A DNA stretch of 64,000 nucleotides from positions 18,080 through 82,079 of the forward strand of contig CAMNBU010000007.1 in NCBI GenBank assembly GCA_946533395.1. The letters run 5' to 3'. The notes below the pieces were generated by a model, which was not told where the DNA came from, searched no databases, and worked only from the letters and a program-made list of their open reading frames with translations. Shown here piece after piece: positions 50,628 to 59,909 of this stretch. Every line of letters starts with the position of its first letter. The stretch's first letter is position 1. Source of the DNA: UBA4292 sp002395865 (lineage in GTDB: Bacteria; Bacillota; Clostridia; Lachnospirales; Lachnospiraceae). Made by a program: the position numbers and the translations under genes.

Positions 50628-51665
50628 TTATTGGGTTTTCAATACAATCTGCGGAGTATCCACTATGGTTTTCCAATCATCACTTCTGTATATGTGCAGC
50701 GAGAACTCTATTTCCTCGATAGAGGTTATCCCATACTTTTCAAAATCACTGTTAAAAAAGGTCATTGCTCCTATTGCCTTTTTTCCGTCAACTACTTCTA
50801 TCAGCATAGATCCGCTTACCATGTATCCATTTATTGACTCATCTCGTGATGATACATTAATATTCTGACCAGAGTTATTTTCAACTATAAAGCTTATTGA
50901 AGGTCCAAAAATCCCACCATATTCCATCGTTCTTGCCGTTACACGTATTCCATTTCCATCATAGACGATCGTTTCAGCAATATTGGGGTTTTTTGTCGAT
51001 GTATCCCCACTTGATGTATCATCTATATCATACATAACAGCTATCAATAATGGGACTGTAACTGAATTACCCCTTACAGTATCATATGACACTGTTCCAT
51101 ATGATACACCGTAAAATGTAACTACATCGTTTTCCAGAAGCCTGCCTGTCATGCTATTATCTTTTTGAAGTAGTACATAAATATTTTGGTTCGCATCATT
51201 ATTCATATAAAACAGATACTCGGAATATGTAAGACCATTCTCGTCCACATAATCCTCAGATATTACCTGGAATATCTTACCTGTAGTTTTTAAGACAGTA
51301 CCCTCATATTTATCTGGGTACCTTGCCAGCATATCGTACGTAATGTCATCCTTATAGCTGTCCCTATCTCTTGATATCTGTGTTTCATCATTAGGTATCT
51401 CATAAAATGTAGTTTCTTCAGTTGTTGTAGTTTCCTGTGTTGTGACATCTGCCGAAGTGCTTTCATCAACTGTTTTTAATGTTTCTGATTCATCAATATC
51501 TGCTTCGTTTGTTTCGCTACTTGAAGAGCTGGTCTTAACCCGTTTTTCCTCCTTATCCGTCGAGGTTACTGTATCATTATTCGTTTCAGAAGAACCACAG
51601 CCAGCCACAAGTAAAACGCTCACTCCAAGTAATATTCCCACACATTTTTTTGTTAATCTTGTCAT
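50628..51665 (-). CDS. Lipoprotein of unknown function
   Basis: 345 residues. Signal with lipobox LLVAGC (Cys 23), then a Ser/Thr/Glu-rich linker to about residue 88. Two beta-rich parts follow: an OB-like segment (YEGTVLKTTGKIFQVI..., LLQKDNSMTGRLLENDVVTFYG) and a C-terminal part with GPSISFIVENNSGQNINV, resembling immunoglobulin-like or DUF4352-type surface domains. Base composition is clearly more AT-rich than the surroundings, and the next genes share this. Good GGAGGAG site before the ATG. Confidence 0.75.
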   Translation of the reverse strand: MTRLTKKCVGILLGVSVLLVAGCGSSETNNDTVTSTDKEEKRVKTSSSSSETNEADIDESETLKTVDESTSADVTTQETTTTEETTFYEIPNDETQISRDRDSYKDDITYDMLARYPDKYEGTVLKTTGKIFQVISEDYVDENGLTYSEYLFYMNNDANQNIYVLLQKDNSMTGRLLENDVVTFYGVSYGTVSYDTVRGNSVTVPLLIAVMYDIDDTSSGDTSTKNPNIAETIVYDGNGIRVTARTMEYGGIFGPSISFIVENNSGQNINVSSRDESINGYMVSGSMLIEVVDGKKAIGAMTFFNSDFEKYGITSIEEIEFSLHIYRSDDWKTIVDTPQIVLKTQ

Positions 51666-51687
51666 TTGTCACTCCTCCATATTCTAT

Positions 51688-52245
51688 TCAGTCTTTACCA
51701 TGTAAATACAAAATTCCAGCAACAATCAGTCCTATACCGGAAATTGCCAATAAATATAATCCCACTCCCGGTTGCAACAAATGACTTGCATCAAATGATC
51801 CATATCCGGTATCTATATTTGTAAGGCGATTCCTGTTATATGCGTATTGAAAAACCAATTCCAAAAGTATCAAAGCGCCAATAATAATCGAATCACGTCC
51901 AACATTTTTTGTATTTTTTATTACTTCTCCCAGTTCTACAGCCAGAAAAATCATTCCAATAATTGTAAGAACAATAAAATTTTTATCCCATAATGAAATC
52001 GTTTGAACATATCCAAGAACACTAATTGAAAAAAATGGAAGAAATGTAGCAAGTACTGCAAGACACATTGATGAAAAAGCCACTATTTTAGCAATATTAT
52101 TCTTTTCATTAATCGTAGTCTTTGCATTTGTGTTAACGCTAATGTCCGAAACACCATCCTCATTACTTGGTTGGATAATCTTCATCCCACAATTTGGACA
52201 GAAACTAGCATTTCCAATATCTGTACCGCAATTTGAGCAAAACAT
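51688..52245 (-). CDS. Zinc-ribbon membrane protein
   Basis: 185 residues. N-terminal zinc ribbon CSNCG...CPNCG (residues 3-6 and 16-20), a short linker and four membrane helices from about residue 50. AT-rich. Expressed from a promoter whose spacer is a perfect palindrome, divergent from a small HTH gene. Function unknown; it may be a small membrane sensor cotranscribed with the lipoprotein gene 22 bases downstream. Confidence 0.78.
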   Translation of the reverse strand: MFCSNCGTDIGNASFCPNCGMKIIQPSNEDGVSDISVNTNAKTTINEKNNIAKIVAFSSMCLAVLATFLPFFSISVLGYVQTISLWDKNFIVLTIIGMIFLAVELGEVIKNTKNVGRDSIIIGALILLELVFQYAYNRNRLTNIDTGYGSFDASHLLQPGVGLYLLAISGIGLIVAGILYLHGKD

Positions 52246-52294
52246 ATTCCACCTCCAATACTACGGATATCTTGAACGTTATTTGCTAATCAAA

Positions 52295-52323
52295 AGTATA
52301 CTCTATATATAGAGCATTGTCAA
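52295..52323 (-). promoter_or_regulatory. Promoter with palindromic operator in the spacer
   Basis: Minus strand TTGACA (52323-52318), spacer of 17 bases, TATACT (52300-52295). The spacer contains ctctatatatagag (52301-52314), a perfect 14-base palindrome between -35 and -10, an ideal repressor site for the divergent HTH protein. Confidence 0.8.
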
Positions 52324-52386
52324 GTAAAAGAGCACATGATAACCTACTTTATAAGTCTCAGACTTCATGAAGGAGTTATATTTACT

Positions 52387-52584
52387 GTGATCACCTACGA
52401 ACCATTCTACGAGACGCTCAGGCAAAAGGGCATTTCAACATACAAACTGATTAACACCTATAATGTCAGCCGCAGTCTCATTGACAGATTGAAGCACAAT
52501 AAGCCCATCAGCACCCAGACGATAGATGACCTCTGCACCTATCTGGACTGCCGGGTCGAAGACATACTGAAATACACAAAATAA
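52387..52584 (+). CDS. Small XRE/Cro-type HTH protein
   Basis: 65 residues from GTG 52387 with AAGGAG 11 bases before it; a longer frame from ATG 52336 lacks a ribosome binding site. VITYEPFYETLRQKGISTYKLI, then NVSRSLIDRLKHNKPISTQTIDDLC and YLDCRVEDIL are the HTH_26 (Cro-like) pattern. Divergent from the zinc-ribbon gene and likely its repressor, binding the palindrome between the two. Confidence 0.82.
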   Translation: MITYEPFYETLRQKGISTYKLINTYNVSRSLIDRLKHNKPISTQTIDDLCTYLDCRVEDILKYTK

Positions 52585-52627
52585 CCGTTCATGGCAACTG
52601 ATCAGATCAGTGACATGAACGGTTTTT
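52583..52627 (+). terminator. Terminator of the small HTH gene
   Basis: aaccgttcatg (52583-52593) pairs with catgaacggtt (52613-52623), followed by a T-run on the plus strand. Confidence 0.85.
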
Positions 52628-52761
52628 GATTTGTCTTTATAACGGATAGGTCTTTCTTAGACCACAAATACAGGATAGGCAAATTCTATTTTTGCAGGAC
52701 TATTATCCCTTATTGAAAGAAAACTACCGGTACACTTCAATCAAATCATTTCGTATATCGA

Positions 52762-53613
52762 TCAGTAATTTCTCGGGAGCATCCTGTACTTTCTTGGGCT
52801 TACTCCGTAAAAGGATGCGAACACTTTGGAAAAATAAAGAGGGTCCTGATAACCCACGTTCATGGCTATCTCACTGATGCCTTTAAGAGAGCTTCTTAAA
52901 AGGCCTGCTGCCTCATGCAGCCTCAGCCTCTTCACATATTCCCCCATGCTCATCCCCTTCTCCTCAGAAAACCTCGCAGCAAGCCTCGGATAACTGATAA
53001 AAAAAGCTCCCGACAGTTCCCTGAAGCATATATTCTCCCTGAAGTGCTCTGTCAGGTATTCTTCCACACGCTCGACAATACTCTCACCGGCTGATATCTG
53101 TACAAGTGCGATGTTTGAGAGAACTCTGAACAGCCTTTCCCCCGCAAACCACAGCCTGTTTGGATGACCTGAAGCCATGTACGCATCCAGTTCCTCTATT
53201 CTTTTCTCCATATCCGATCCGGACAATCCCTCAAGCTTCTTCGGGAGTATCAGACTGTACTCACCGCTTTGTTCCTGTGCCGTTGCCCGCTCATACGGCA
53301 TATACTGTTTCTCATCCGGCTCATCCAGATAGAAGTGAACATAATACCACTCGGTTCCTCTCTCTATGGTTCTCTCCCCGAAATGATGCAATCCGGCCTT
53401 TAAAAACAACAGCTCCCCGGGTCCGACAGAGTACTCAACCCCCTCCTCAGTCACATATATCACTCCCTTGGTGACATAGATCATGACATGAAACGGTATC
53501 ATCCTGTCGGCATGTATAAAATCCTCCGGGGCAGTCAGATGACCGCCCCCGCACCACACCGGAAGGTATGAATTGGTGAGCATTATACGGTCATTATTCA
53601 TCGGCGCATCCAT
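52762..53613 (-). CDS. AraC-family transcriptional regulator
   Basis: 283 residues from ATG 53613 (GGAGG 11 bases before); longer starts at 53652 or 53631 are possible. N-terminal cupin sugar-sensing domain (VGPGELLFLKAGLHHFGE) and C-terminal double HTH (ISYPRLAARFSEEKGMSMGEYV, then EIAMNVGYQDPLYFSKVFASF). Divergent from the GH127 gene, 100 bases apart, so it very likely senses an arabinose-type sugar and activates that gene. An inverted pair gtatt/aatac at 53673-53684 in the gap may be a site. Confidence 0.9.
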   Translation of the reverse strand: MDAPMNNDRIMLTNSYLPVWCGGGHLTAPEDFIHADRMIPFHVMIYVTKGVIYVTEEGVEYSVGPGELLFLKAGLHHFGERTIERGTEWYYVHFYLDEPDEKQYMPYERATAQEQSGEYSLILPKKLEGLSGSDMEKRIEELDAYMASGHPNRLWFAGERLFRVLSNIALVQISAGESIVERVEEYLTEHFRENICFRELSGAFFISYPRLAARFSEEKGMSMGEYVKRLRLHEAAGLLRSSLKGISEIAMNVGYQDPLYFSKVFASFYGVSPRKYRMLPRNY

Positions 53614-53721
53614 AATGATATTTTCCTCCATGTTTTCAGCACAAAATGCCATTTATTTCAGCCGTCAATTGTATTTTAATACATATAGCGAATAATTACA
53701 ATATATTGAGCGGAGGCATTT

Positions 53722-55617
53722 ATGATCAGATTCACATCGGATTGTTCATTTATAGGAAAATATCAGCGGCTTATAAAGGACGTAGTAATACCATTTCAGC
53801 ACGACATACTCTTCGACCGCGCCGATGGAGCGGAAAAGAGCCATGTGGCTCAGAATTTCATAAACGCCGCCCGTGTGCTTCGAGGAGAGGACGCAGGAGA
53901 CGGCTTCTACGGAATGGTATTCCAGGACAGCGACGCCTACAAATGGCTTGAGGCTGCTGCCTATTCACTGGTGAGCTTTCCCGACGACGAGCTTGAGCGC
54001 GAAATGGATGAGATGGTGGAGCTTATCGCCGCAGCGCAGGATGCGGACGGCTATCTCAACACATATTTCACTATAAATGACCGCGGCAGACGCTGGACCA
54101 ACCTTCAGGAGGGGCACGAGCTCTACTGCAGCGGTCACATGATCGAGGCGGGCGTCGCCTACTACGAAGCCCGGGGCAAAAGGCGCCTTCTCGACGTTTG
54201 CCTTCGCAATACGGAATGCATCTACCGCCACTTCATCACCGAGGGTCATCCGGGCTTTCCGGGCCACCCCGAGGTGGAGCTCGCTCTAATGCGCCTCTAT
54301 CACCTGACAGGAAATGCCCAAGCCTTGGAGCTTGCAAAGCATTTTATAGATGTTCGCGGTATGGACCCGGACTTTTTCAAGAAGGAATGCGATGCAAGGG
54401 ACTGGTATGTGTGGGGCGCAGATCCCGCCGACCCCGCCTATATGCAGGCGGATATGCCTGTGAGAGACCAATCCGAGGCCAAGGGTCACGCGGTCCGCGC
54501 TGTTTATCTCTACACCGCCATGGCCGATCTGGCAGGGGAGACCGGTGACGAGGAGCTCAAAGCAGCAGTCATCAGGCTCTGGGACAGCATTACTCAACGA
54601 AAGATGTATATAACCGGCGGCATTGGTCAGACATGTCTCGGAGAGGCCTTCGGACCGGACTACCATCTTCCGAACGATACGGCGTACTGCGAGACCTGCG
54701 CCTCCGTCGGACTCATGTTTCTCGCAAACAGACTTCTGTCCGCGGATCCCGACATAAGATATTCCGATGTGATGGAAAGAGCATTCTACAATACAGTTCT
54801 CTCCGGCATAGGCCTGGACGGAAAAAGCTTTTTCTATGTAAATCCGCTCGAGACCATACCGGGTGTCTCCGGCATTGCTCCCACTCACCGCCATGCACTC
54901 ACCATTCGCTTCAAATGGCATGCATGTGCATGCTGTCCTCCGAATGCCGCAAGACTCATATCATCATTCGGCCGGTACGCATATACTCAAAGCAGCGAAG
55001 CTGCTTTCATACACCTGTATGCAGGCGGCACTGTGGAATTCGATGGCGGCTTAACCATTAACTGTGCCACAACCTTTCCCTACGGAAGAGATGTAACTGT
55101 ATGTGTGCAAAAGGGAAGCGGCAGGATCGCTATCCGTATCCCCGGATACGCAGCTGAGGCAGTGCTCAAGAAGAACACTGCCCCTGCTGAATATACCGTG
55201 AAAAACGGTTATGCATATATAACGGTCGAAGCGGGTGACGTGATCACCCTTTTCCTCGGCTTTGAACCTGTGATGAACTACGCCTCACCTAAAATATCCG
55301 GTCTGGCAGGTCATTCATGCGTATCCTGCGGCCCCCTGATCTACTGCTTCGAGGGTGCAGATAACGACGATCTGTCCGCACTTCTTTTGCGGCCGGATTC
55401 TGCGGCATCGGCGATCACCGAACCTGCAGAGCACGGAATACTGTCAAATATACCCATGCTCAAAATGCCTGCAAAGCGACTGGTATACAATGATGCCCTA
55501 TATGACAGCCGTCGCCCTTTTGTCACGCACTGCACAGCCGCTGCCATTCCGTATTACTGCCGGTGCAACCGCGGGGAGAGTCCCATGAAGGTGTGGATGC
55601 CTGTTATATTTGTATAG
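53722..55617 (+). CDS. GH127 beta-L-arabinofuranosidase
   Basis: 631 residues, cytoplasmic (no signal). The GH127 active site is intact: Glu 324 and Cys 326 in CETCASVG and Cys 404/405 in ACACCPPNAARL, matching Glu338, Cys340, Cys417 and Cys418 of HypBA1, which hold zinc with the cysteine nucleophile. The enzyme releases L-arabinofuranose from beta-arabino-oligosaccharides such as those of extensin. GGAGG precedes the ATG. The last 14 bases overlap the end of the convergent orphan gene. Confidence 0.93.
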   Translation: MIRFTSDCSFIGKYQRLIKDVVIPFQHDILFDRADGAEKSHVAQNFINAARVLRGEDAGDGFYGMVFQDSDAYKWLEAAAYSLVSFPDDELEREMDEMVELIAAAQDADGYLNTYFTINDRGRRWTNLQEGHELYCSGHMIEAGVAYYEARGKRRLLDVCLRNTECIYRHFITEGHPGFPGHPEVELALMRLYHLTGNAQALELAKHFIDVRGMDPDFFKKECDARDWYVWGADPADPAYMQADMPVRDQSEAKGHAVRAVYLYTAMADLAGETGDEELKAAVIRLWDSITQRKMYITGGIGQTCLGEAFGPDYHLPNDTAYCETCASVGLMFLANRLLSADPDIRYSDVMERAFYNTVLSGIGLDGKSFFYVNPLETIPGVSGIAPTHRHALTIRFKWHACACCPPNAARLISSFGRYAYTQSSEAAFIHLYAGGTVEFDGGLTINCATTFPYGRDVTVCVQKGSGRIAIRIPGYAAEAVLKKNTAPAEYTVKNGYAYITVEAGDVITLFLGFEPVMNYASPKISGLAGHSCVSCGPLIYCFEGADNDDLSALLLRPDSAASAITEPAEHGILSNIPMLKMPAKRLVYNDALYDSRRPFVTHCTAAAIPYYCRCNRGESPMKVWMPVIFV

Positions 55618-57523
55618 AGGGATCCTCTACATTCGGTTCCTCAACGATGTCCTCATGCTTTGTGCCGTGGTTCTTGATCTTCTCGAAGCCGTTGTAAAAA
55701 TCCCATACCCTTTCGGCCTCCGGATCATGCTTTCTGCGCACCTCGGTTATCCTGTCACGCAGGCCATCAGCTACAAGGCCTGCGTACTCAGTACCCTTTC
55801 CGAGCTCTGAGACAAAGTCGAGAGTCTGCTCGAAGCGGTTCTGCTGTTCCTCATTCTTTCTTAAGGACTTCTTGCCCTTCATGTAATCTATGGCATTGTT
55901 GAAGATCTCTTCGAATTTGTTTTCTCCGTTTTTGTCCGGATCGTTACTGTTTTCAAGCTTGAAATTCTTAAGGGAGGCCACGCTTCGCTGGAATCTTACC
56001 CATTTATCGCTTCTTCCCTCCGGTCCGTCCACATAAGCGGCCATCTCCTTAAGTTTTTCAAGCATCTGCTTCTTCTGTTCAAACGTCATGGAATTAAAGG
56101 GATGAACCATACCCATTGTGGCCTCGGAAATACCTATTCCGTCCTTTTTCAGGTACTCATCCACCTTATCTGACTTAACGATTGCCTTAAATGCAGGCGT
56201 TTCACGTATATCCTTCGCAAACTGTCTTGCAGTCTTCAGATTAAAGGCTACCGCATTCTCAGGATGCATGCCGTTTACCATCTGGACGCGGCGGCCGGCC
56301 ATGATTTTCGAGAGCATTTTGATCTTCTCTTCCTTTGAATACTCAAGCAATTCATCCGGTACATGTTTATCGGCATACTCCGCCCAGGTACGCCCCTTGG
56401 AGTCTGCAGCAATATCTCTTCCGGCTTTAAGAAATCCGTTAAGTATTTCAGTTACCTTCTTTGCCTGCTCCTTCTTAGCGTCCTCCTCAAGCTTCTCCTG
56501 TATTTTTTTCTGTTCCCTGGCCTCACTCTCGATAACATAGTTTCCGAGAATACGTTTTTGCTCCTTCTCCTTGCCCTTATTCTTGACCTTATAGACCTTG
56601 CGGCTTATCCTTAAGGCATCGAGATTCGAGTTGGTTGAATCAACTATGATACTTTTCAGGTATTTCTTATCCTCTTTTACGGCGGTCGAGTCCATGTTTG
56701 AGGAATAATCGTTCAAAATCCTGGTAATGCCGTTATTTTTGCGAAGCTCGGTTATATACTTCCTGACCTCCACAGGATCTGAACCATAAAGCACATAGGA
56801 AAACAGCTTATCTCTCTTCTCCTGTGCCGAAGTATTCGGATCATCGAAGCCATTAAGAAGACTCTCCGGATCTTCTCCCGCGTCGGGCACCTTTATCTTT
56901 ATAGTGAACTTTCCCTGCGGGTCATCCACCTGGTAATCTTCTGCCGGCACGTCCTGCTGCGCCACCTTTTGCACGCGGTACTTGCCCTTGCCCAACTCTC
57001 CGGTGAATTCCTTTCTGTCTTCCTCCAAAGAAGAAAGATATTCTTTCTTTTCGGATCCCACGAGCTCTGTTGACATCGTGAGGTGCGAGCAAAGAAGACC
57101 GCGAAGCTTTTCGGCATTTTTCACGATATTTGTCGCCGACATATTTACGGTGATATCCGTTGCCAAAGGCCTGACTGTATCATCCTTGTAGAGAATCGTA
57201 CGGTATATATCGTAATGAAACTCCCTCGCGGTACTATAGGTATCGTTGATGGACCGATAATTTCCGACGTTCTTCTTAACGTCCTCATGTCCGTCCTCTG
57301 CAACGTAGTTCCTGTTGTTTTTTACATCCGACGCAAACTCGTCAGAATTCTCACCAAGCATGAGAGCACGGTTTAAAAATGCAGTTTTCTGCGCCTGATC
57401 AAATTTCAGATACTTTTGATCGATATCGGGGTCAGCAGCATATTGTCTGAACTCCTCATCGGACATCGCCGTAAACAGCTTATCAAGTTCATTGGTTTTA
57501 ATATAATCATCCGGTCTTGGCAT
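55604..57523 (-). CDS. Large orphan protein, unrecognised
   Basis: 639 residues, soluble, rich in Lys/Glu/Asp, with a strong helical/coiled segment KKIQEKLEEDAKKEQAKKVTE about residues 330-360. No signal peptide, membrane segment or known catalytic motif. GKGKYRVQKVAQQDVPAEDY may be a beta segment. Good GGAGGG site; promoter-like TTGGAC-17-TATTAC upstream around 57560-57590. It lies between two glycosidase genes but its composition suggests no link with sugar use. A structural or secreted-by-other-route protein is possible. Not recognised. Confidence 0.6.
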   Translation of the reverse strand: MPRPDDYIKTNELDKLFTAMSDEEFRQYAADPDIDQKYLKFDQAQKTAFLNRALMLGENSDEFASDVKNNRNYVAEDGHEDVKKNVGNYRSINDTYSTAREFHYDIYRTILYKDDTVRPLATDITVNMSATNIVKNAEKLRGLLCSHLTMSTELVGSEKKEYLSSLEEDRKEFTGELGKGKYRVQKVAQQDVPAEDYQVDDPQGKFTIKIKVPDAGEDPESLLNGFDDPNTSAQEKRDKLFSYVLYGSDPVEVRKYITELRKNNGITRILNDYSSNMDSTAVKEDKKYLKSIIVDSTNSNLDALRISRKVYKVKNKGKEKEQKRILGNYVIESEAREQKKIQEKLEEDAKKEQAKKVTEILNGFLKAGRDIAADSKGRTWAEYADKHVPDELLEYSKEEKIKMLSKIMAGRRVQMVNGMHPENAVAFNLKTARQFAKDIRETPAFKAIVKSDKVDEYLKKDGIGISEATMGMVHPFNSMTFEQKKQMLEKLKEMAAYVDGPEGRSDKWVRFQRSVASLKNFKLENSNDPDKNGENKFEEIFNNAIDYMKGKKSLRKNEEQQNRFEQTLDFVSELGKGTEYAGLVADGLRDRITEVRRKHDPEAERVWDFYNGFEKIKNHGTKHEDIVEEPNVEDPSIQI

Positions 57524-57638
57524 AGTTCCCTCCTAAATACGAACCAAGTTTGTTCTGTTACGCGCTTATCGTAATAGGTCCTGTCCAACAAATGTCCAAC
57601 ATAACAAATGGCTTCTCAAAAGCATTACAATGACATAA

Positions 57639-57670
57639 ATTGGCTCCGGTGAAAATTCGCCGGAGCCAAT
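57639..57670 (-). terminator. Terminator-like hairpin after GH31
   Basis: Perfect 11-bp stem attggctccgg (57639-57649) / ccggagccaat (57660-57670). The following minus-strand bases (TTATGTCATT) are only mildly T-rich. Confidence 0.6.
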
Positions 57671-57676
57671 AATCTA

Positions 57677-59698
57677 TTATACTCTTTCAAAAACCGGGCT
57701 GTACTCGATGGGTGCTGCGACCTTTACAGTCTGTCCGCCCTCGTAAACCTTACCGTCGCTTGTGAGCGCCCACTTGCCGGCAGGCAGGTAGACCTCGCGC
57801 TCGAATTGGTTGAGTTTAAAGATCGGTGCCACAAGATACTTATCGCCGAACATATACTGGTCCTGAAGCTCCCAGCACTTTTCGTCGTCCGGAAACTCGT
57901 AGAACATCGGCCTGATGAGAGGTGAACCGTTCTCAGAAGCCTCCTTGTACAGCGACTTGATGTAGTCGTGCATGGAGATACGGATGTCATAGTAGTGGCG
58001 CATGATGCGGTAATTGTCCTCACCGTAGCTCCAGAGCTCGTTGGGCTGACCTGTGTGCAGATATCCGCCGCCCCAGTCTCTGTTATCAAGAGGCGGTATG
58101 TCGTAAGGACCTCTGTCGCCGTGCATACGGAGAACTGCCGAATATACCGCGAACTGATACCATCTGATGAGTAATTGTCTGAAGTCGGGATCCTTTACAT
58201 CGTCGGTCATGAAGCCGCCGATATCGGTCGTCCACCAGGGGATACCTGCGATACCCATGTTCAGGCCGCACTGAAGCTGATCGTAAAATGCTTCAAAGGT
58301 GGAGGGAACATCACCTGACCATACCACATTCGCATACTTCTGGCTTCCGGCCCACGCGCAGCGAAGCAGGTTAGCGAAGGGCTTGCCCTCCTTTACCATC
58401 TCGTCGTAAAATACACGGCTGTACATCTGAGGGTACATATTCGACACCGCAAGCGCGGGTCCCTCGTAGTAGCGGTAGTTCTCGAAATCATATACGCCGT
58501 AGTCGGGCTCGGAGTTGTCGAGCCAGAACGCGTCGATGCCGAAATCCTTGTAATTCTTCTTGCATATCTCCCAGACATACTTCCTGGTCTCGGGGTTGAA
58601 GGTGTCGATCTCGACACAGTCGCCCTGATAGTCGTATGTCTGCATAGCGCCGCGCTCCGTTCTGATGAGAAGCCCGCGCTCTGCCATCGGGTAGAAATTC
58701 TCGCTCTTCCTGTCGACCGAGGGCCATACGGATACGATGACCTTGATGCCCATGGAGTGGAGCTCGTCGACCATCGCCTTCGGATCCGGCCAGTACTTCG
58801 TATCAAACTTCCAGTCGCCCTGAACGGTCCAGTGGAAGAAATCGATGACGATCTGATCGATCTTGATGCCTTCCTTCTGATATGCTCTGGCCACCTCGAG
58901 CACCTCATCCTGTGTCCTGTAGCGAAGCTTGCACTGCCACAGGCCCATGAGCTCCTCGGGGAACTCGGGCGCACGTCCGCTCACTGCGGTGTAGTTCTCC
59001 ACGATCTGCTTCGGTGTATCCGCAGCAGTCACCCAGTAATCCATCTCCTTCGTAGATCTCGCGATCCACTCGGTGTAGTTGTTGCCGAATGTCACGCGGC
59101 CCACAGCGGGGTTGTTCCAGAGAAGACCGTAGCCCTTCGATGAGAGCATGAAGGGAACGGATATCTGTGAATTCCTCTGCGCAAGCTCAAGCACGCATCC
59201 CTTTAAGTCCATGACATCCTGCTGGTACTGGCCCATACCGAATATCTTCTCTCCCTTATTTGCCTCGAACTTGAGATTGAGTGAGAAATCATCTCCGCCG
59301 ATGATACCCTTCCACTCTCTGTTCACGATCTTCAGGCAGCGGCTCTCCTTGGAGATGGTACCGCCGTAGGAGCGGTAATACTCGCGAAGCATGAGCTCAT
59401 CATCCCTGTAGATGGAAATGATGCCGACCATATTTACGACTATCTTCACGCGGCCGTTCTGTATGCTCGCCTCGGACGCGTAGCTGAACACTCCGTCGCC
59501 CGTCCTCTGCTCTGCCTGATAGAGCTTCACATCGCCCTTGGTCACAGAAGGTGTCTCTGAAAGGGCCCATGTGTGATCGGTAAACTTCGGAAGCATGGTC
59601 GCGCGGACTCTGAGTCCGTCCTTTCCCCACGCCTCGATCCTCAGAGTCTCGCCGTTGTTCTTCGCAACCAGAGCTCCGTTGTCATCAAAAAACTGCAT
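57677..59698 (-). CDS. GH31 alpha-glycosidase, probably alpha-xylosidase
   Basis: 673 residues, cytoplasmic. N-terminal beta-sandwich, then the catalytic barrel: nucleophile Asp 394 in FWLDNSEPD, acid/base Asp 463 in WSGDVPSTF, and PWWTTDIGGF. The GIDAFWLDNSEPD form and length (670-700) fit YicI-type alpha-xylosidases more than alpha-glucosidases, though substrate is not certain. AAAAGGAG before the ATG. In a glycan region with GH127 and GH2, it would remove alpha-xylosyl units from xyloglucan-like oligosaccharides. Confidence 0.9.
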   Translation of the reverse strand: MQFFDDNGALVAKNNGETLRIEAWGKDGLRVRATMLPKFTDHTWALSETPSVTKGDVKLYQAEQRTGDGVFSYASEASIQNGRVKIVVNMVGIISIYRDDELMLREYYRSYGGTISKESRCLKIVNREWKGIIGGDDFSLNLKFEANKGEKIFGMGQYQQDVMDLKGCVLELAQRNSQISVPFMLSSKGYGLLWNNPAVGRVTFGNNYTEWIARSTKEMDYWVTAADTPKQIVENYTAVSGRAPEFPEELMGLWQCKLRYRTQDEVLEVARAYQKEGIKIDQIVIDFFHWTVQGDWKFDTKYWPDPKAMVDELHSMGIKVIVSVWPSVDRKSENFYPMAERGLLIRTERGAMQTYDYQGDCVEIDTFNPETRKYVWEICKKNYKDFGIDAFWLDNSEPDYGVYDFENYRYYEGPALAVSNMYPQMYSRVFYDEMVKEGKPFANLLRCAWAGSQKYANVVWSGDVPSTFEAFYDQLQCGLNMGIAGIPWWTTDIGGFMTDDVKDPDFRQLLIRWYQFAVYSAVLRMHGDRGPYDIPPLDNRDWGGGYLHTGQPNELWSYGEDNYRIMRHYYDIRISMHDYIKSLYKEASENGSPLIRPMFYEFPDDEKCWELQDQYMFGDKYLVAPIFKLNQFEREVYLPAGKWALTSDGKVYEGGQTVKVAAPIEYSPVFERV

Positions 59699-59847
59699 AT
59701 GTTCATCTCCTTTTCAAAAGAATTTCGACTTATGTCTCTGTGCCTTTTTTAACACATATGCAGACAAGTGTCAATGCAATTATATTTACTTTTTTACATA
59801 AAGATTTTTACATCAGCTTTTTACAGAAAACCCCGCGTAAAAGACGA

Positions 59848-59901
59848 TACCCTGCAGGCATCGATATCTCGCGAGGAGCATCGTTCGATCACTGCAGGGT
59901 A
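59848..59901 (-). terminator. Inverted repeat with inner hairpins after the zinc-ribbon gene
   Basis: taccctgcag (59848-59857) / ctgcagggta (59892-59901), a perfect 10-bp stem around a 34-base loop holding a smaller pairing tcgat.../atcga. The minus-strand sequence beyond is TCGTCTTTTAC. Probably the terminator of the gene ending at 59910. Confidence 0.55.
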
Positions 59902-59909
59902 TATCATAA

